Of a DNA stretch of 64,000 bases, positions 10,641 through 24,100 are shown one piece after another (position 1 is the first letter of the stretch; each line of letters opens with the position of its first letter). The stretch lies in the NCBI GenBank assembly GCA_037447655.1, contig JBBHKE010000259.1, forward strand, positions 1 to 64,000, in the 5' to 3' direction. The stretch is from Zygnema cylindricum (taxonomy: Eukaryota; Streptophyta; Zygnematophyceae; Zygnematales; Zygnemataceae). The position numbers and the translations under genes are program-made. The notes beneath the pieces are model-generated. The model was not told the origin of the DNA. It did no database searches and saw only the letters and a program-made list of their open reading frames with translations.

Positions 10641-13009
10641 AGAGGGGGAGGGAGAGAGAGAGATTGAAAGGTAGATGAAGGCGAGAGGGTTGACGGAGGG
10701 GATTTTGGTTGCATCTTACAGAGGGAGGAGAAAATTTGAAAGTTTCCCGGAGTTTTCTGTACAATTTCAGGAAGAGAAATGTATCAGTGAAAGGAAAGGT
10801 ACTGAGGAATAATAGCTAATCAGTAGACCTTTGGTAGGAATTTTTTATGAGTTTCGGTGTGGTATATATTTAGTTTGTATATTGGTGAACTCGAAATAGG
10901 TATCTGGCAGGTTTCGAAGTATTTACCACAAAGAACTGTGAGTTGTTTTAATTTAGCATGTGTGATAGAGTTTGATTTTTCTTCTGAGTTTAATTAGTGA
11001 AAGAGGAAAAAGAAAGAGTGAATAGAACAGCAAAATAACGTAGGCCCAAGAAAGATTTATGTTTGTATTCACAACAGTCATTTCAAAAAAAAAAGAAACT
11101 CTTTTCCCCACAAAACAGTCTTTTGGATAGATTTTTTTTGGATAATTTTTTTTTTCGGTTTGTTTCATAGACGCTCCTCGCTACAATCTGTTATCGAGCG
11201 GCGAATATCGATTTCTTCAGGTTGTCCTAAGAAACCTGGGACATGTCTACCTATATTTGTCAAATGTCAATTGTGGTGTAAGTCTTTTATGTTTTGTTGT
11301 CACTTGCAAGGAAAGAAAAAATAAAGAACTGGAAGAGGATTGAAAGTTGTAAGCAAGTGTAAATGGGAAATAAAAAAAAGTAAACTGGAAACTAGAAACA
11401 CATGGTAAAACTAACAAAAGAGATTATTTCCACTTCACATTGGTCACATTATTTCTAAAGCGTCTGTAAACTGTAACAGATTATATTTCACAATAGTTAA
11501 ATGAACCAATTACAAAAACAAATTTAACTTGACAGAAACCACCAATTTTTGTGAAAAACAACTTATTTGGGATAGAAACCAAGAGTTTTAGACTAGGCCA
11601 TAGTCGTTTAGATGCATAATTAGTTAAATCAGTTTCGATCAAACATATTGGTAAAAAAAGTGAAGAACTACATTATTTTAGTCAGGCGTAGATTTCTCTT
11701 ACTACCGAGATTTTAGAATACATCATTGTCGGATAGGTGTAGATTATTATTATTAAAGATACAGTTACATTCCTATGATTTTTTTCTTTGTCAATCATTT
11801 TATAAATAAGTATGTCCAAAGACATTTTTAAAGTCTGAAAAGATAATCGAAACATCTTACGGCGATTTCATCAAAATTAGTTACATTAGAGATTTCTTTT
11901 GGGACGAATGTTTGGATCTACAAAAGGAGATGTAGGACTATTATATCTTTGCAAATTCAAAATATATTTGGTTCTCAATAAGCATATGTATACACTAATA
12001 ATAGAAGAAATAAAAGTGTTTCACCAGAAACTGTCAGCTGTGTAGAAACAAAAGAAACAGAAAAACAAAAATAAAAAAAGATGGAGTTTCATGTGTAACG
12101 TTTGAGGAATCTGTACGGAAGAACAGTTGAAAATTTGCCAGTTTTGTTTGTGAGTTTTGTCTTACGGGAATTATTAGTTTAATCATATTATTAAGTGTTA
12201 GAGATCGATTTATATCATGAATCTTATCCACTTTTAAGATAACATTTTACGTCTTTTTATGGCAAACAGAACTGCAGATGACCTGCAGTTAATTGAAGTT
12301 GGAAAAATATAATTTGATTATATGTCAATGATTTTAGAATGATGCCGAAAATTGTAAATTTAATGAAATTCGAACAACTTTGGACAAAATTGCGCTCCAA
12401 TCAAATTGAAATTGGACTTCAACTGAAATTGAAACTGAAATTGAAATTGATATTGAAATTATGGACTAAGATTAAACTGATTAAGAAATTACTGCATTGA
12501 ACTGAATTACTGAACGTACTGAACTGAACTAAAAACTGATCTGAACTGAAAGCGTTGACACACAGTTGCAATTGCCATTTGGATCTAAATTGATAACTTG
12601 ACCATAGTTAAAAATTGAACTACTTAAGGATAACGGTTTTCACATGACCACTCTTTTGAAAAATTTGGGGAAGGATAGATACGGAACCCTAAAAAATAAT
12701 TAAAAAAAATACAATATATATATAAATATATATATCTATCTGCGAGGAAATGAAGAGGGTGATATGTTTATTTAACACAGAAGAATGAGAGGAAGATTAG
12801 AGCCGGAGGAGAGGGACAATTGAGCGGGGTACCTCAAATAACGTGCAAAAACATTTAGCGTACTTTATTCTATTTGAGAATTTGCCCCAAAAAAAGGGGT
12901 ACCCCAATTAGCGTCATGTACGCTAATAGCGATTCGCGGTGTAGTAGACTTGTCCGAACATTTACTGGGACCGCCTAATGGAACGTCACCCTTATAACGA
13001 TTCAAAGGT
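10641..13009. other. Intergenic between copy B and the left inverted-repeat arm
   Basis: The first 200 bases are purine-rich 3' flank like that of copies A and C. From 11000 to 12830 the DNA is AT-rich and I see no gene. A run of short repeats of GAAATTGAAATTGA and ACTGAACTGAA type lies at 12410-12550, and an alternating TA stretch at 12715-12740. From 12880 there is a hairpin (CCCC AAAAAAA GGGGTACCCC) and then a TIR-like end. Confidence 0.5.
12908..12945. mobile_element. Single end related to the CAGTACACCGC TIR family
   Basis: GTACGCTAATAGCGATTCGCGGTGTA (read in two parts, 12917-12942) matches the right end of the TIR elements at 33615-34163 and 34905-35413. I could not find a matching left end upstream, so this is a decayed or partial copy. 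Confidence 0.45.
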
Positions 13010-14040
13010 GTACTGGCGGTGGTGCCACGTGGAGGGTTTTAATTGAAGGAATCTTTCCAGTACTCACGGGGGCAGCCCTTGAGGAGCGGAGGCGGCGACC
13101 GCTTCCGTACCGTGTGACTTTTCTTTCTATGAAAAAACGTGTGGTGGAAATGAATGTAACGGCAGATATTGACAAAATTCAGGTGTCAAATTATGAATAT
13201 CGATAAACATGTACAGGAATCCAGGTGGATACAAAATACTTCCGTTACGGAGTGATCGGCATAGAAATCGCTGTTCCGTGTCAAATGCGGTAAAATGCAG
13301 CCTCCAGAAAATAGTACAGTTCGATCAATTCTATCTTTGCGGAGGTGACATCGACCGTCCGATCCTGACCTATGCGCTTGTATGAACATCTCAGTTAAAA
13401 AAATCAGAATGCTAATTTGTCGGTGGTACTGTACCCGTGAATGCCGGATTTTCCTAACAATCTTGGCGCTGACGTAACGGTAGCGCAGATTCTCCTGTCG
13501 TCATGACATCACAATGTCGTTATCATTCGCACACGTGTCACATATTCGACATAATGAACACGCCGCAAACGACTAGTACTTCGCCACGCTGACAAAAATG
13601 TAGTGCATACTCCTCCCAGAATGTAGGAAATCTCCATTACGGCAGTGTGGCATGGGAATGAAACGTTTGGAAGGTACAGTACTGTACTTTTTTTTGAGGC
13701 ATGAAACGTTGTTTCTGCCCGCTTTTTTGAACCGTCGGTCTATGATTGGTCGCTGACATTTGTCGCGATCTTACACATTCTTCTTTTCCTGTCGACATAT
13801 TAAGGCGTGACGTGACACCTTCAAATCCTATGACGACATGTCATCCCGGTCTACTACGAACCGTCGACATTTTCACTATATTTTTCCCGCCAGTCTAATC
13901 TCCTCTCTCTCTCTCTCTCTCTCCATCTCCATCTCCCTCGCCTTCTCTCGCCCTCGCCCTCGCCCTCGCCGCCCTCGCCCTCTCCCTCTCCCTCTACCTG
14001 TCCCTCTTTCTCTCCCTCTCCCTCTCCCTCTCCCTCAATT
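13010..14040 (+). repeat. Left arm of about 1-kb inverted repeat flanking copy C
   Basis: This block is the reverse complement of 19195-20210, with substitutions and small indels. Matching landmarks include GTGCCACGTGG at the outer end, GGGGGCAGCCCTTGAGG, CAAATGCGGTAAAATGCAGC, GAACCGTCGG, and the inner CCCTCGCCCTCGCC run. The inner end passes into a CT-rich array directly before the truncated copy C. Either arm could be the original; no transposase-like frame is visible. Confidence 0.85.
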
Positions 14041-14042
14041 AG

Positions 14043-14727
14043 CTTTGTGAGAGCTGTTGTTACGGAGCTCGCTCTACTTTGGGATTCAGCAGGTGAAATG
14101 GAAATCTTCCTTTTTTTATCTCCATGGTGATTTTGTTTCTGTTTTACATTTTTGAGTGATGTTGTTTAAATTTAGTTTTGCTTTCTTTTCTGTGCACATC
14201 GGTTTATGTTTTAACACGTACTTTACTTACCTTTGTAATGTGAGACTTTGGGTGGCAATTGACTGAACCATCCCTTTGTTTTATTTTTGCAGAGAGAACT
14301 GCATTGCCTTGGTGAACACCTGCCGTGATGAGGTAAGCATTCTCTCAAACCCTCCAATTCCCTGCAGAAATTCTCTCTTCTTTTCCACACAATCCTCCGG
14401 AAAAAAAAAAAACGTTTCTACTCACAACTTGCTTTCCCGTTCAATTCCTCTCCTTTTATATCTCTTACCATACTGGCAACAATGTTGACTTGTACTTTCT
14501 GCTTCTGCTTTCTATTTATTCTGTCTCCTTTTTGTTGTTCTCTCTTTCTCTCCCCCAGGTGTGCCGTCCTCTGGCCACCTACATCGACCAGACCTTCGGC
14601 CTCTCCTTCAACGTGGCAGGGCTTGGCGGCCTCATCAACTGCGGCAAGACCGGAATGAAGGCTGGAATGTCGCACAGTCCGAGTTCCATGCGACGATGGA
14701 AAACCAGGAGAATGCATGCCCCTCCTC

Positions 14728-14794
<67 letters not shown>

Positions 14795-16916
14795 ACTCTC
14801 TGCCACTCTCTGCCACTGTTATTGTCTCTCTGCGTTCTCTCTCTTTCTCTCTGTCCTCTCTCTATCTTGCTTTTTTTTCTCTCTCCAACACACTTTCACT
14901 CATATCTCCTCCTCTCTCTTTTTGCCCTTCTCTCTCTCGCTCTCTCGCTGTGTATTATCTCTGTCTCTCAACCTCTCTTGCCCTTACTCTCCACATCCTC
15001 TCTGCTAGTTCTGTGTCTCTCCCTCTCTCTCTGTCTTCTTCTCTCTCAGTTGCTGAATTATACTTCAACAATGTGATCGAACAATTTGAATAAAATCCAG
15101 AAAGAGAAACTCCCTCTATGCCGACTTAGTGTTTTTCTCTCTCCTTGTTGTTCCCTCATGGCCCTTTCAGACGTGTTCTTTGCCTTCCCCCACGTGTCCA
15201 TTGGTGAGAGTGGCGAGGTGGGCTCTCTCCTCCGAAGAGGCCGTGGTAAGCCCTCGAGTGCCTGCGGCGCCCTCATTGCCATCAAGGGAGACGCCAAGGT
15301 GGGAGGAGAGATTGTCGATGATGCCGAGGACGCCGAGTACATCTCTCTCAAGAGGAAGGTTCTCAGCCAGGTGAGCGAAATATTCTGTTTTTTCCTCAAC
15401 CTTTCCCCATACGTCATATCAGGACTAGGTTGACTTATATGATCTGTAATAAGTGTCTATCACCAATTCCAGTGTTTCAATTTTCACAGTTTCCATTTTT
15501 CCCAATTTCCGAACCTTTCCAATTTCCTCTGTTGTTTAATTTCCTCAGTCGCATGTTTGACTAAAATTGTCCAATTTTGTATATTTTCAACGCACTACCT
15601 TTATTCCACTTACCTGATTCCCTCCATTTTGTAATTGCCGTTGCCACATTTCCCACATGCTCAATTTCCCCAACTCCCCAATTTCCCCAATTTCCCAAAT
15701 TTCCCAATTTCCCCAATTTCCCCACTCCCCAATTTTGTAACTACCCAGTTCCGTTTGTATTGAAACACAAATTTTGATAAACACACAAACACATGAACAT
15801 ACCTTAGTATTTCATGCGTAGATAATCCATTGATAGCTCTCAGTAGGACTCTTCTCCCTCACACGCCTTTTATTTTCTTTTTGCAGTCTGTGCTCCTCTT
15901 GTTTTCTCCTTCTGATTTCCATTCCTTTGTCCCCCTCTTTTCTCTATGACAGCCTGTCTGCAAGGACTGTGGCCCAGCTGGTCCTTCCCTTGTTGACGTC
16001 ACGAAGGCTGCCCTCCAGGTGAGAATTATTTTCTCAAATCTTGTTTGAAATCTGCTAGTTTAACTATGAGGTGAGAGAGAGTAAGAGAGAGAGAGTGAGA
16101 GTAAGGAGGAGGAGAGGGGGAGAGCTTCTTTTAAGTTTTATAACCACTCTTGCGGGATTCAGGTGGTAGCCAAATCTTACCCCTCTTTGTTGTTTCCTAA
16201 ACTATAAGTTATTTGTCTTTTTCCGGTGCAGGTGATTACTGATGATTTGGAGCTCCTTATCTCCCAGACTGTGAACCCAGAGACTGCGGATTACGCGGTC
16301 ATCACTGGAGTCCAGATTCACTCCGGCTGCCAGGTCAGTCGAATAAAACAGGAGTTGGAGTGGGAAAACTTTTCTCCCTCTTCCTCTCCCTCTCCCTCTA
16401 TAATGGTGTCCAGATTCACTCCAGTTGCCAGAAGTCTTCTTGAGCCCAATCATGTTTGTTTGAGTTTTTTTTTTCAGTCTGTGTTTTTCTGACGAAGTTC
16501 TCTCTCTCTCCCTCTCCCTCTCTCTTTCCTCTCCCTCTCCCTCTGCAGGTTCCCGGAGAGCCTTTTCGCCTCGACCGACTTGTTGACTATGTCGCTCCCG
16601 GAACTATGTGAGTCTTATTCTCAAGTTCTCAAAATCCTTCAACAATTATTTTTTCGTTTCACTCCCAATATTCACAGAGCTTCTTTGTTCTGTGATTACT
16701 GCCAGTTGCTAACATGCTAAATGCACTTTCATAAATTACTGCCAGTTTTTAATACTGTTGACAATTTTATCCACGGTATTTGTACTGACAGTTATTGACC
16801 GTACAATTGTACTTTTCAGGTACGCTGTGATCCGCGGCGAGAAGCACATCCTCCATTGTGAAGTCAACCAGATCAGCGCTATCAAGTCCGTCAGCGCGGA
16901 CCTGGTGGCGGCCTAG
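14043..16916 (+). pseudogene. LCIB: LCIB-like pseudogene, copy C
   Basis: Recognisable pieces: a 50-nt relic of the duplicated exon 2 end (14043-14092), then exons 14293-14332, 14559-~14706, 15171-15370, 15953-16018, 16232-16333, 16549-16607 and 16820-16916 (TAG stop). Exons 1 and 2, including transit peptide and start codon, are absent; the sequence upstream is the inverted-repeat arm. Exon 4 is intact through CGKTGMKAGMSHS, then loses single bases near 14678 and 14687 and further bases up to 14705, and its donor GT has become GC. Exons 5-9 remain open and are very close to copies A and B, so the loss is recent. The intron after exon 7 also carries a copy of the exon end (16402-16432) whose donor is gone. 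Some transcription is possible, but no normal protein is. Confidence 0.88.
15470..15745 (+). repeat. CCCAATTT-type minisatellite in copy C intron
   Basis: It is densest at 15655-15735, where TTTCCCCAA and TTTCCCAAA units follow each other directly. It sits in the same intron as the repeats of copies A and B. Confidence 0.75.
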
Positions 16917-18625
16917 AGGGGTCGAGAGAGAGCGAGGGAGAGAAATTGGTGACTTCTTACTGAGGAAGGAGAGGGGGAAGTGAGGGAGACGCGAGGGAGA
17001 AAAAAGTCCGACGTCGGTCTTAGTTTCTGTACAAATTCAGAAAGGGGACAATTAACACTACGAAAAAGAAAGAGAAAAAGAAAAACAAATTTATGTATAA
17101 ACATTAATTGGCCTGTAGGGAGGATTTTGTGTGACATACCTTTTGTTAGTATTCTGTTAGTTCATTAAATGGCAAATTCAAGAAAGGGCTTTGGTGGTCC
17201 TGAAATATTTACCGCAGAAGGAAAGGTTTTTAAAGTTAGTCAGATTATGTGATTGTTTTTCTGAATTTTGATTTTTTTTTCAACTTTGATTATCATTGTT
17301 TTAAGGGAAATAGACGAGGACATTGGAAAAGAAAATAAGAACTGAAAGGGATATGCTGTTCTCAAAAAAAAAACTGTGTTACATTGTTACTAAGAATTTT
17401 AAAAGGTTTTGGTTTTCAACAGTTGACTCAAACGATTTGAATTATCTAGAGTATTTTTTTTTTCTTTTATTGAAATGTCTCACTTGTTTCTGTACTGTTT
17501 ATGAAATTTATTTTTTAAGGAAGGTTTCAATCCTCCGAAATGATCGTACTTCCACTTATTTTAGTTGGTCTGTCAATGTCAACTTTTACATTTAATCCCA
17601 AATGTTTCTCCAAAACAACCAAAAAGGGAGAAAGAGAAGTGTGAGGGTTTAAAGTTAGGAAATTTGAAGATTATTGTTCTCAATTATAACTTTAATTAAC
17701 TGTTCCATGTCATGATCAACGACATAAAACCAAAAAGAACTTAAACATGAAACAGCCTAAAATAAAATAAAAACTTACAATAAATCTTTTTTAACTAACG
17801 AAGATCTTCAAGGTAACCACTTAAAAGAAGAAATCAGAAACAACCACATGGGGAAAATGCAAAGGACTTTTTAGGAAATGTGATTGGGAATATGTTAAAT
17901 GATATGTCGTGGTCGCAATTCATATATGACCATTAAAGTTACTCGAACTTATTCGAAATAATTTAAAATGGGTACATGTTGTACCACATGACTGTGGATC
18001 ACATAATTTCCAAACAATGTCTACATTGTGATACTTCAAAATGGGTAAAATTGAAATTTTTGTGCTAAAGTGAATCAAAAAAATTGGGAATTTTGATTCG
18101 TGCGAGAAGTGTCAAACAGAAAAAATAATATAATCAATAAAACCATCCACACTTTTTTCTATGCATGTTTAACAGAATATTGTAACATATTTTACCAGTA
18201 TAGAAAAAAGTATGAATGGTTTCATTGATTATTATTTTTTTTTTATATGACAATCATCGTGTGAACGAAACCTCCAAAAGGTTTTGATAAACCTAACACA
18301 ACAATTGTCATAAACGAATAAAAAGGTAAAAAATAGTTTTGAAAGGAATAATTGAATCAACAAATCGAAATCTGGGAACATCATATCTTTTGAAATTCAA
18401 AAATAGCTTGCAGCGCGATACACACGTGTGGCGTCCAAAATGGAAAAGTCTAAAAGGAGAAAAAAAAAATCATCCCTGATACTAAAAAGAGTTTTAAAAA
18501 AAATACTACCTGCAAGAAAACATATAGCCTCGAAATGAAATTCAATTCGACTCCCTTTAAAAAAAAAAAAAAAGGAAATAAATTAAGAATATTCCAATTT
18601 CAAATAATCTCAAAGCTAAAATAAA
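16917..18625. other. 3' flank of copy C and AT-rich intergenic DNA
   Basis: There is a purine-rich leader after the stop, then AT-rich DNA with many A and T runs. A short inverted pair around 18150-18240 (CCATCCACACTTTTTTCTAT and its near complement) forms a loose hairpin. No gene or RNA was recognised. Confidence 0.5.
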
Positions 18626-18726
18626 GAGAGGTGGAGGTAGAAGGTGACGAGAGAGAGAAGAGAGAGGGAGAGGCGGGGAGGAGAGGTAGAACGACAAGAA
18701 GTAGCGATAGTCGGAGGAGAGAGATG

Positions 18727-19255
<529 letters not shown>

Positions 19256-20210
19256 AGATGGAGATGGAGAGAGAGACAGAGAGAGAGGAGGATAGACTGG
19301 CGGGAATAATATAGTGAAATTTTCGACGGTTCGTAGTAGACTGGGATGACATGTCGTCATGGGATTTGAAGGTGTCACGTCACGCCCTATGCTCGTCATA
19401 TGTCGACAGGAAATGATGGATGTGTAAGATCGCGACAAATGTCAGCGACCAATCATAGACCGACGGTTCAAAAAGCGGGCAGAACCAGCGTTTCATGCCT
19501 CAAAAAAAAAGTACAGTACTGTACCTTCCAAACGTTTCATTGCCATGCCATACAGCCATAATGGAGATTTCCTACATTCTGGGAGGCGTATGCACCACAT
19601 TTTTTTCCGCGTGGCGATGTACTACTGTACTGTAGACGTTGCGGTGTGTTCATTATGTCGAATATGTGACACGTGTGCGAATGATAACGACATTGTGAAT
19701 GTCATGACGACAGGAGAATCTGCGGTACCGTTACGTCAGCGCCAAGATTGTGGGGAAAAACGGCATTCACGGGTACCACCGACAAATTAACATTCTGATT
19801 TTTTTAACCGAGATGTTCATACAAGCGCATAGTTCAGGATCGGACGGTCGATATCACCTCCGCAAAGATGGAAGCGATCGAACTGTACTATTTTCTGGAT
19901 GCTGCATTTTACCGCATTTGACACGGAACAGCAGTTTCTATGCCGATTTTCCCGTAACGTAAAGTATTTTGTCTCTACATGGATTCTTGTACTGCTGTAC
20001 ATATTTATTGATACTCATAATTTGACACCTGAATTTTGTCAATATCTACTGTTATCTTCACTTCACGTCCACCACACGTTTTTTCATTGAAAGTAAAGTC
20101 ATACGGTACCGTAAGCGGTAGCCGCCTCCGCCCCTCAAGGGCTGCCCCCGTGAGTACTGGAAGAGATAATCCTTCAATAAACATCCGCCACGTGGCACCA
20201 CTGCTAGTAC

Positions 20211-21109
20211 TTTTAGAGAACCGTCTTTTTATTGCCCGAAGTAGAATCGAACCAACCAGCGTCCAGAATATCTGCCCTTACAGTGGTATCAATTCATTTT
20301 CATCTGCCCGCACATTAAAACTTTTCGGGGATACCGTACATGTACTTCTAAATTGTGCAATATATGCTTCAGGACCAATGTACTGTACAGTACTTGCACA
20401 AAAATGTACGGCTCTTCGCAAGCAGGAGAGTCCAAAATCCATTTTATTCTCCGGCGGGCCTTTTTTCAGATTCAACGAATAGTACCTCTGACACGTCACA
20501 ACATTTTCGACACGTGATAATAATTCCGACTTTGGCTAGATTCGCGTGTGTCAGCTATTTAAAAGTTCGTACAAAGTCCGTACATATACCGCCCTATCCC
20601 TAAAACGAACTCCATTCTCTGAATGTGCTCTCGACTTTTGGATTTTCGCGGATGTCCTTCGAACCAACATCACTTCTCTTTCCCTCCTACATCACTTTTT
20701 CCCCATTCCCTTAACAGTTTTCCTCCCCTGCTTTTTGTGCCAATTTTACATCATTTTGTGCCATTTTTACATCATTTTGTGCCATTTTTACATCATTTTG
20801 TGCCATTTTTACATCATTTTGTGCCATTTTTACATCATTTTGAGCTATTTTTACATCATATTTTCCCCGATTTCCCAGAATCTATTCCCCGTAAATTCAT
20901 GAATTTCTCCTTCAAATTTGAAGAAAAGATAGAAAAGCATAATAGCATATACACATTTTTTCCCCTCTGTTTGCTTTTTTTTTCTAGTACGATCCTCTCG
21001 GAAGCTACATTTTTTTATTTTCTTAATCCTCCAATTCTACTAATCTTTTCTTTCTTCTTCTCTCTCTCTTTCTCTCTCTCTATCTCTCTCTATCTATCTT
21101 TATACAATC
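20211..21109 (+). promoter_or_regulatory. Upstream region of copy D
   Basis: Contains GTAC-rich DNA (for example TGTACTGTACAGTACTTGC near 20380), a TATA-like TATTTAAA at 20556-20563, the block shared with copy B (20619-20642), the 21-bp repeat array (20733-20860) and a pyrimidine-rich leader before the ATG at 21110. The transcription start cannot be fixed from sequence. Confidence 0.4.
20733..20860 (+). repeat. 21-bp tandem repeat upstream of copy D
   Basis: Six units of TTTTGTGCCATTTTTACATCA; the first and last have one to three changes. The period of 21 bp equals two helical turns. It lies 250-377 bp before the copy D start codon and just downstream of the block shared with copy B. Confidence 0.9.
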
Positions 21110-24100
21110 ATGGCTTCCACAATTAAACTCTCCACCTCAAAACTCCCCCACTCCCTCTCCTTCTCTGGCCTCCGCCTCTCTCCCACCTCCCCTCCCTCCT
21201 TCCTCTCTCTTCCCTCCCCCTCTCCCTCTCTCTCTCCCCTCACTTCTCTCACCATCCTCTCTGCCCACCAAGACTCTCCCGAATCCCTCTCTCTCTCCAC
21301 CTCCCACTCCACCTCCCTCACCAACCTCACCGCCTCCGTCTCCTCCTCTCCCTCTCCTCCTCCCACCCTCTCCCCTTCTCCCTCTCCCTCTCCCTCTCTC
21401 TCTCTCTCCACCGCCCTCACTCTCGGAACCATAATTGGCATTGCCTCCTCTACCAGTTTCTCCGCCTTATTCGGAAAAAAATCCCTCGGATCCTTTAAAA
21501 TAAGCTCTCCTCCCTCTCCCTCCTCCTCCCCTCCTCTCCCTCCTCCTCCTCCTCCCCCTTCTCCTCCTCCTCCTCCTCCTCACACTCGTCTTCCCTTCCC
21601 TCCTTCACTTCTGCCTCGGCGTCGCCGGTCGGTTTCGCGGTTCCGTTCGATGGAACTGAAACTGGATCCGTTTCCGTTCTGACAAACGGAGCGGCGAAGA
21701 AGCATAGAAAGCGAGCGGCGCCCGCGGCTCTCGCGACGATCAGTTATTATTTTCCGAACGCCATGCAAGATGAGAGCTTTGTGAGGGCGGTGGCCAAGGA
21801 GCTCTTCGGGTTAGGGTTTAGCAGGTGGGGAGAGAGGGCGAGGGAGAGGGAGAGGGGAGGATTTTTTTCGGATGAGGACTTAGCAGGTGGGAAGAGAGGG
21901 CGAGGGAGAGGGAGAGGGAGAGGGGAGGATTTTTTTCGGATGAGGACTTAGCAGGTGGGAAGAGNNNNNNNNNNNNNNNNNNNNNNNNNNNNNNNNNNNN
22001 NNNNNNNNNNNNNNNNNNNNNNNNNNNNNNNNNNNNNNNNNNNNNNNNNNNNNNNNNNNNNNNNNNNNNNNNNNNNNNNNNNNNNNNNNNNNNNNNNNNN
22101 NNNNNNNNNNNNNNNNNNNNNNNNNNNNNNNNNNNNNNNNNNNNNNNNNNNNNNNNNNNNNNNNNNNNNNNNNNNNNNNNNNNNNNNNNNNNNNNNNNNN
22201 NNNNNNNNNNNNNNNNNNNNNNNNNNNNNNNNNNNNNNNNNNNNNNNNNNNNNNNNNNNNNNNNNNNNNNNNNNNNNNNNNNNNNNNNNNNNNNNNNNNN
22301 NNNNNCCTCTTTTCGTCTTTTCCTCTATTCGTTTCTTTCTCTTTTCTTTTTTTATTTTTATTCTTTTTCCCTCTATTCTTTTTTTCTTCTCTTCTTTTGT
22401 TTCTTTTTTTCCTTTCTTCCTTTTTCCCTTTTTCCCTTTTTTTAAATTTAAATTTAACATTCAGGGGGAGGGGTGGGGTTTTCCCTTTTTCCTTCTTTCC
22501 TTTTTTTCTTTGTTTTCTTCTCTTCTTTTTTTCTTATCTCCCTTTTTCTTATTTTTATTTTTTTCTTTTCTCTTTCTTTGCTTATCTCCTTTTCTGCTTT
22601 TCTCCTCTTCTTCTTTTCTTTTCCTCTTATTCTTTTATTTTTTCCTTTTTTCTTTTTTTTTTTTTTTTATTTTTCTTTTTTTTTTTTTCCTCTTTCTCAT
22701 TTCTTGGGGGGGGAAGAGAGGGGGGGGGGGAGGGGGGGAGGGGGCGGGGGGGGGTGGGGAGAGGAACTAAAAACTAAAATCGATTTTGTGACACTTTTCA
22801 CATTCCCGATGTTTTTTTGTTTTAAGGAGAGACGATTGAGAGAGACAGAGGGAGGGAGAGAGAGACAGAGGGGAGAGAGAGAGAGACAGAGGGGAGAGAG
22901 AGAGAGAGAGAGGTGCACGCGGCGTCGGGGTAGAGAGGGAGGGAGGGAGAGACAGATTAACTTGAAATCTTTACTAGTTTCTACATTTATCACATCCACT
23001 TTTATTCGCACTTCTTTCCCCCTCCTTTTTTGAAATTTTGATCACTTATTTATCATTTATTTCTTTAATTTTACTTTTTTCTAAAATTTGGATTATTATT
23101 GTTTTTAAATTTTCGACCAAATTTCTCTTTTGTTTTTCCTCTTTTTGTTTTTTGTCAAACTCAAAACTGACAACTTGAATCGTTTTTCTGTTTTTTCCTT
23201 TTTTCTTAGTTTCTTTGTTTCTTTGTTTCTTTGTTCCTTTTTTCTTTTTTCCTTTTATCCTCTCCTTTTTTTCTTCTTTTCTTTTTTTCTTTTCTCCGTT
23301 TTTCTTCTTACTCGTTTTTTCTTTTCTCCTACTTTTCTTTTCTCCTTTTCTCCTTTTCTCCTTTCTCCTCTTCTTCTTTTTTTTTCCTCTTTTCCTCTTT
23401 TTCTCTTTTTATCTTTTTATCTTTTTTCTTTTATTCGGGCAGGTTTGTCGTCCTTTAGCTAAATACATTGATCAAATTTTTGGAATGTCTTTTAATATTT
23501 CCGGATTGGGAGGACTTATAAATTGCGGAAAAACCGGATTTAAAGCGGGAATGTCGCATAGTCCGGAATTTCCCTGTGACCAAAATGGAAGTCTGAGGGA
23601 AAGATGTGAGTTTAAAGGGTTACAGTGTGGGTTTTCAATCGTGTGACTTAAGCACTGAACATGTGGATTTAAACGCCTAATTACTTAATGATGTGGTTTG
23701 AAACGCTTAAACTCACTTAAAGATGGGAGTTTAAATACTTATTTTGATCAGAAATGCTGTAGTTTAGACTGTTTTTTTGTAAGACCGTTAGGAATCCCTT
23801 AGAAGTTTTAAACCGGAGTTTGGATGTTTAATTTGACTGGAAAAGCTGTTAGTTTGACTGAAATGCCTTCAAAGACTCGAAAATCTTTGAATAAGTCAGA
23901 AAATTTTGAGTTTAAATGCTTACAGTTGACTGGTAGAGGTTTAATTGAGACTCTTTTTTTGTGTAGGAAACCCAATAAAGTTCCTTGTAAATAAAGGTTT
24001 TTGTAAGCAATAAAGTGATTTTGTGTCAATAAAAATAATTTTGTAGCAAAAGAAGTAATTTTGCAACCAAAAGAATTGACTTTTGTAACAAGAAAAAGTG

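Noticed and set aside
20733-20860. CRISPR array
   Set aside because: The 21-bp units follow each other without spacers, in a eukaryotic promoter region.
22397-22777. Phe-rich frames
   Set aside because: A product of T-rich intron DNA next to the assembly gap.
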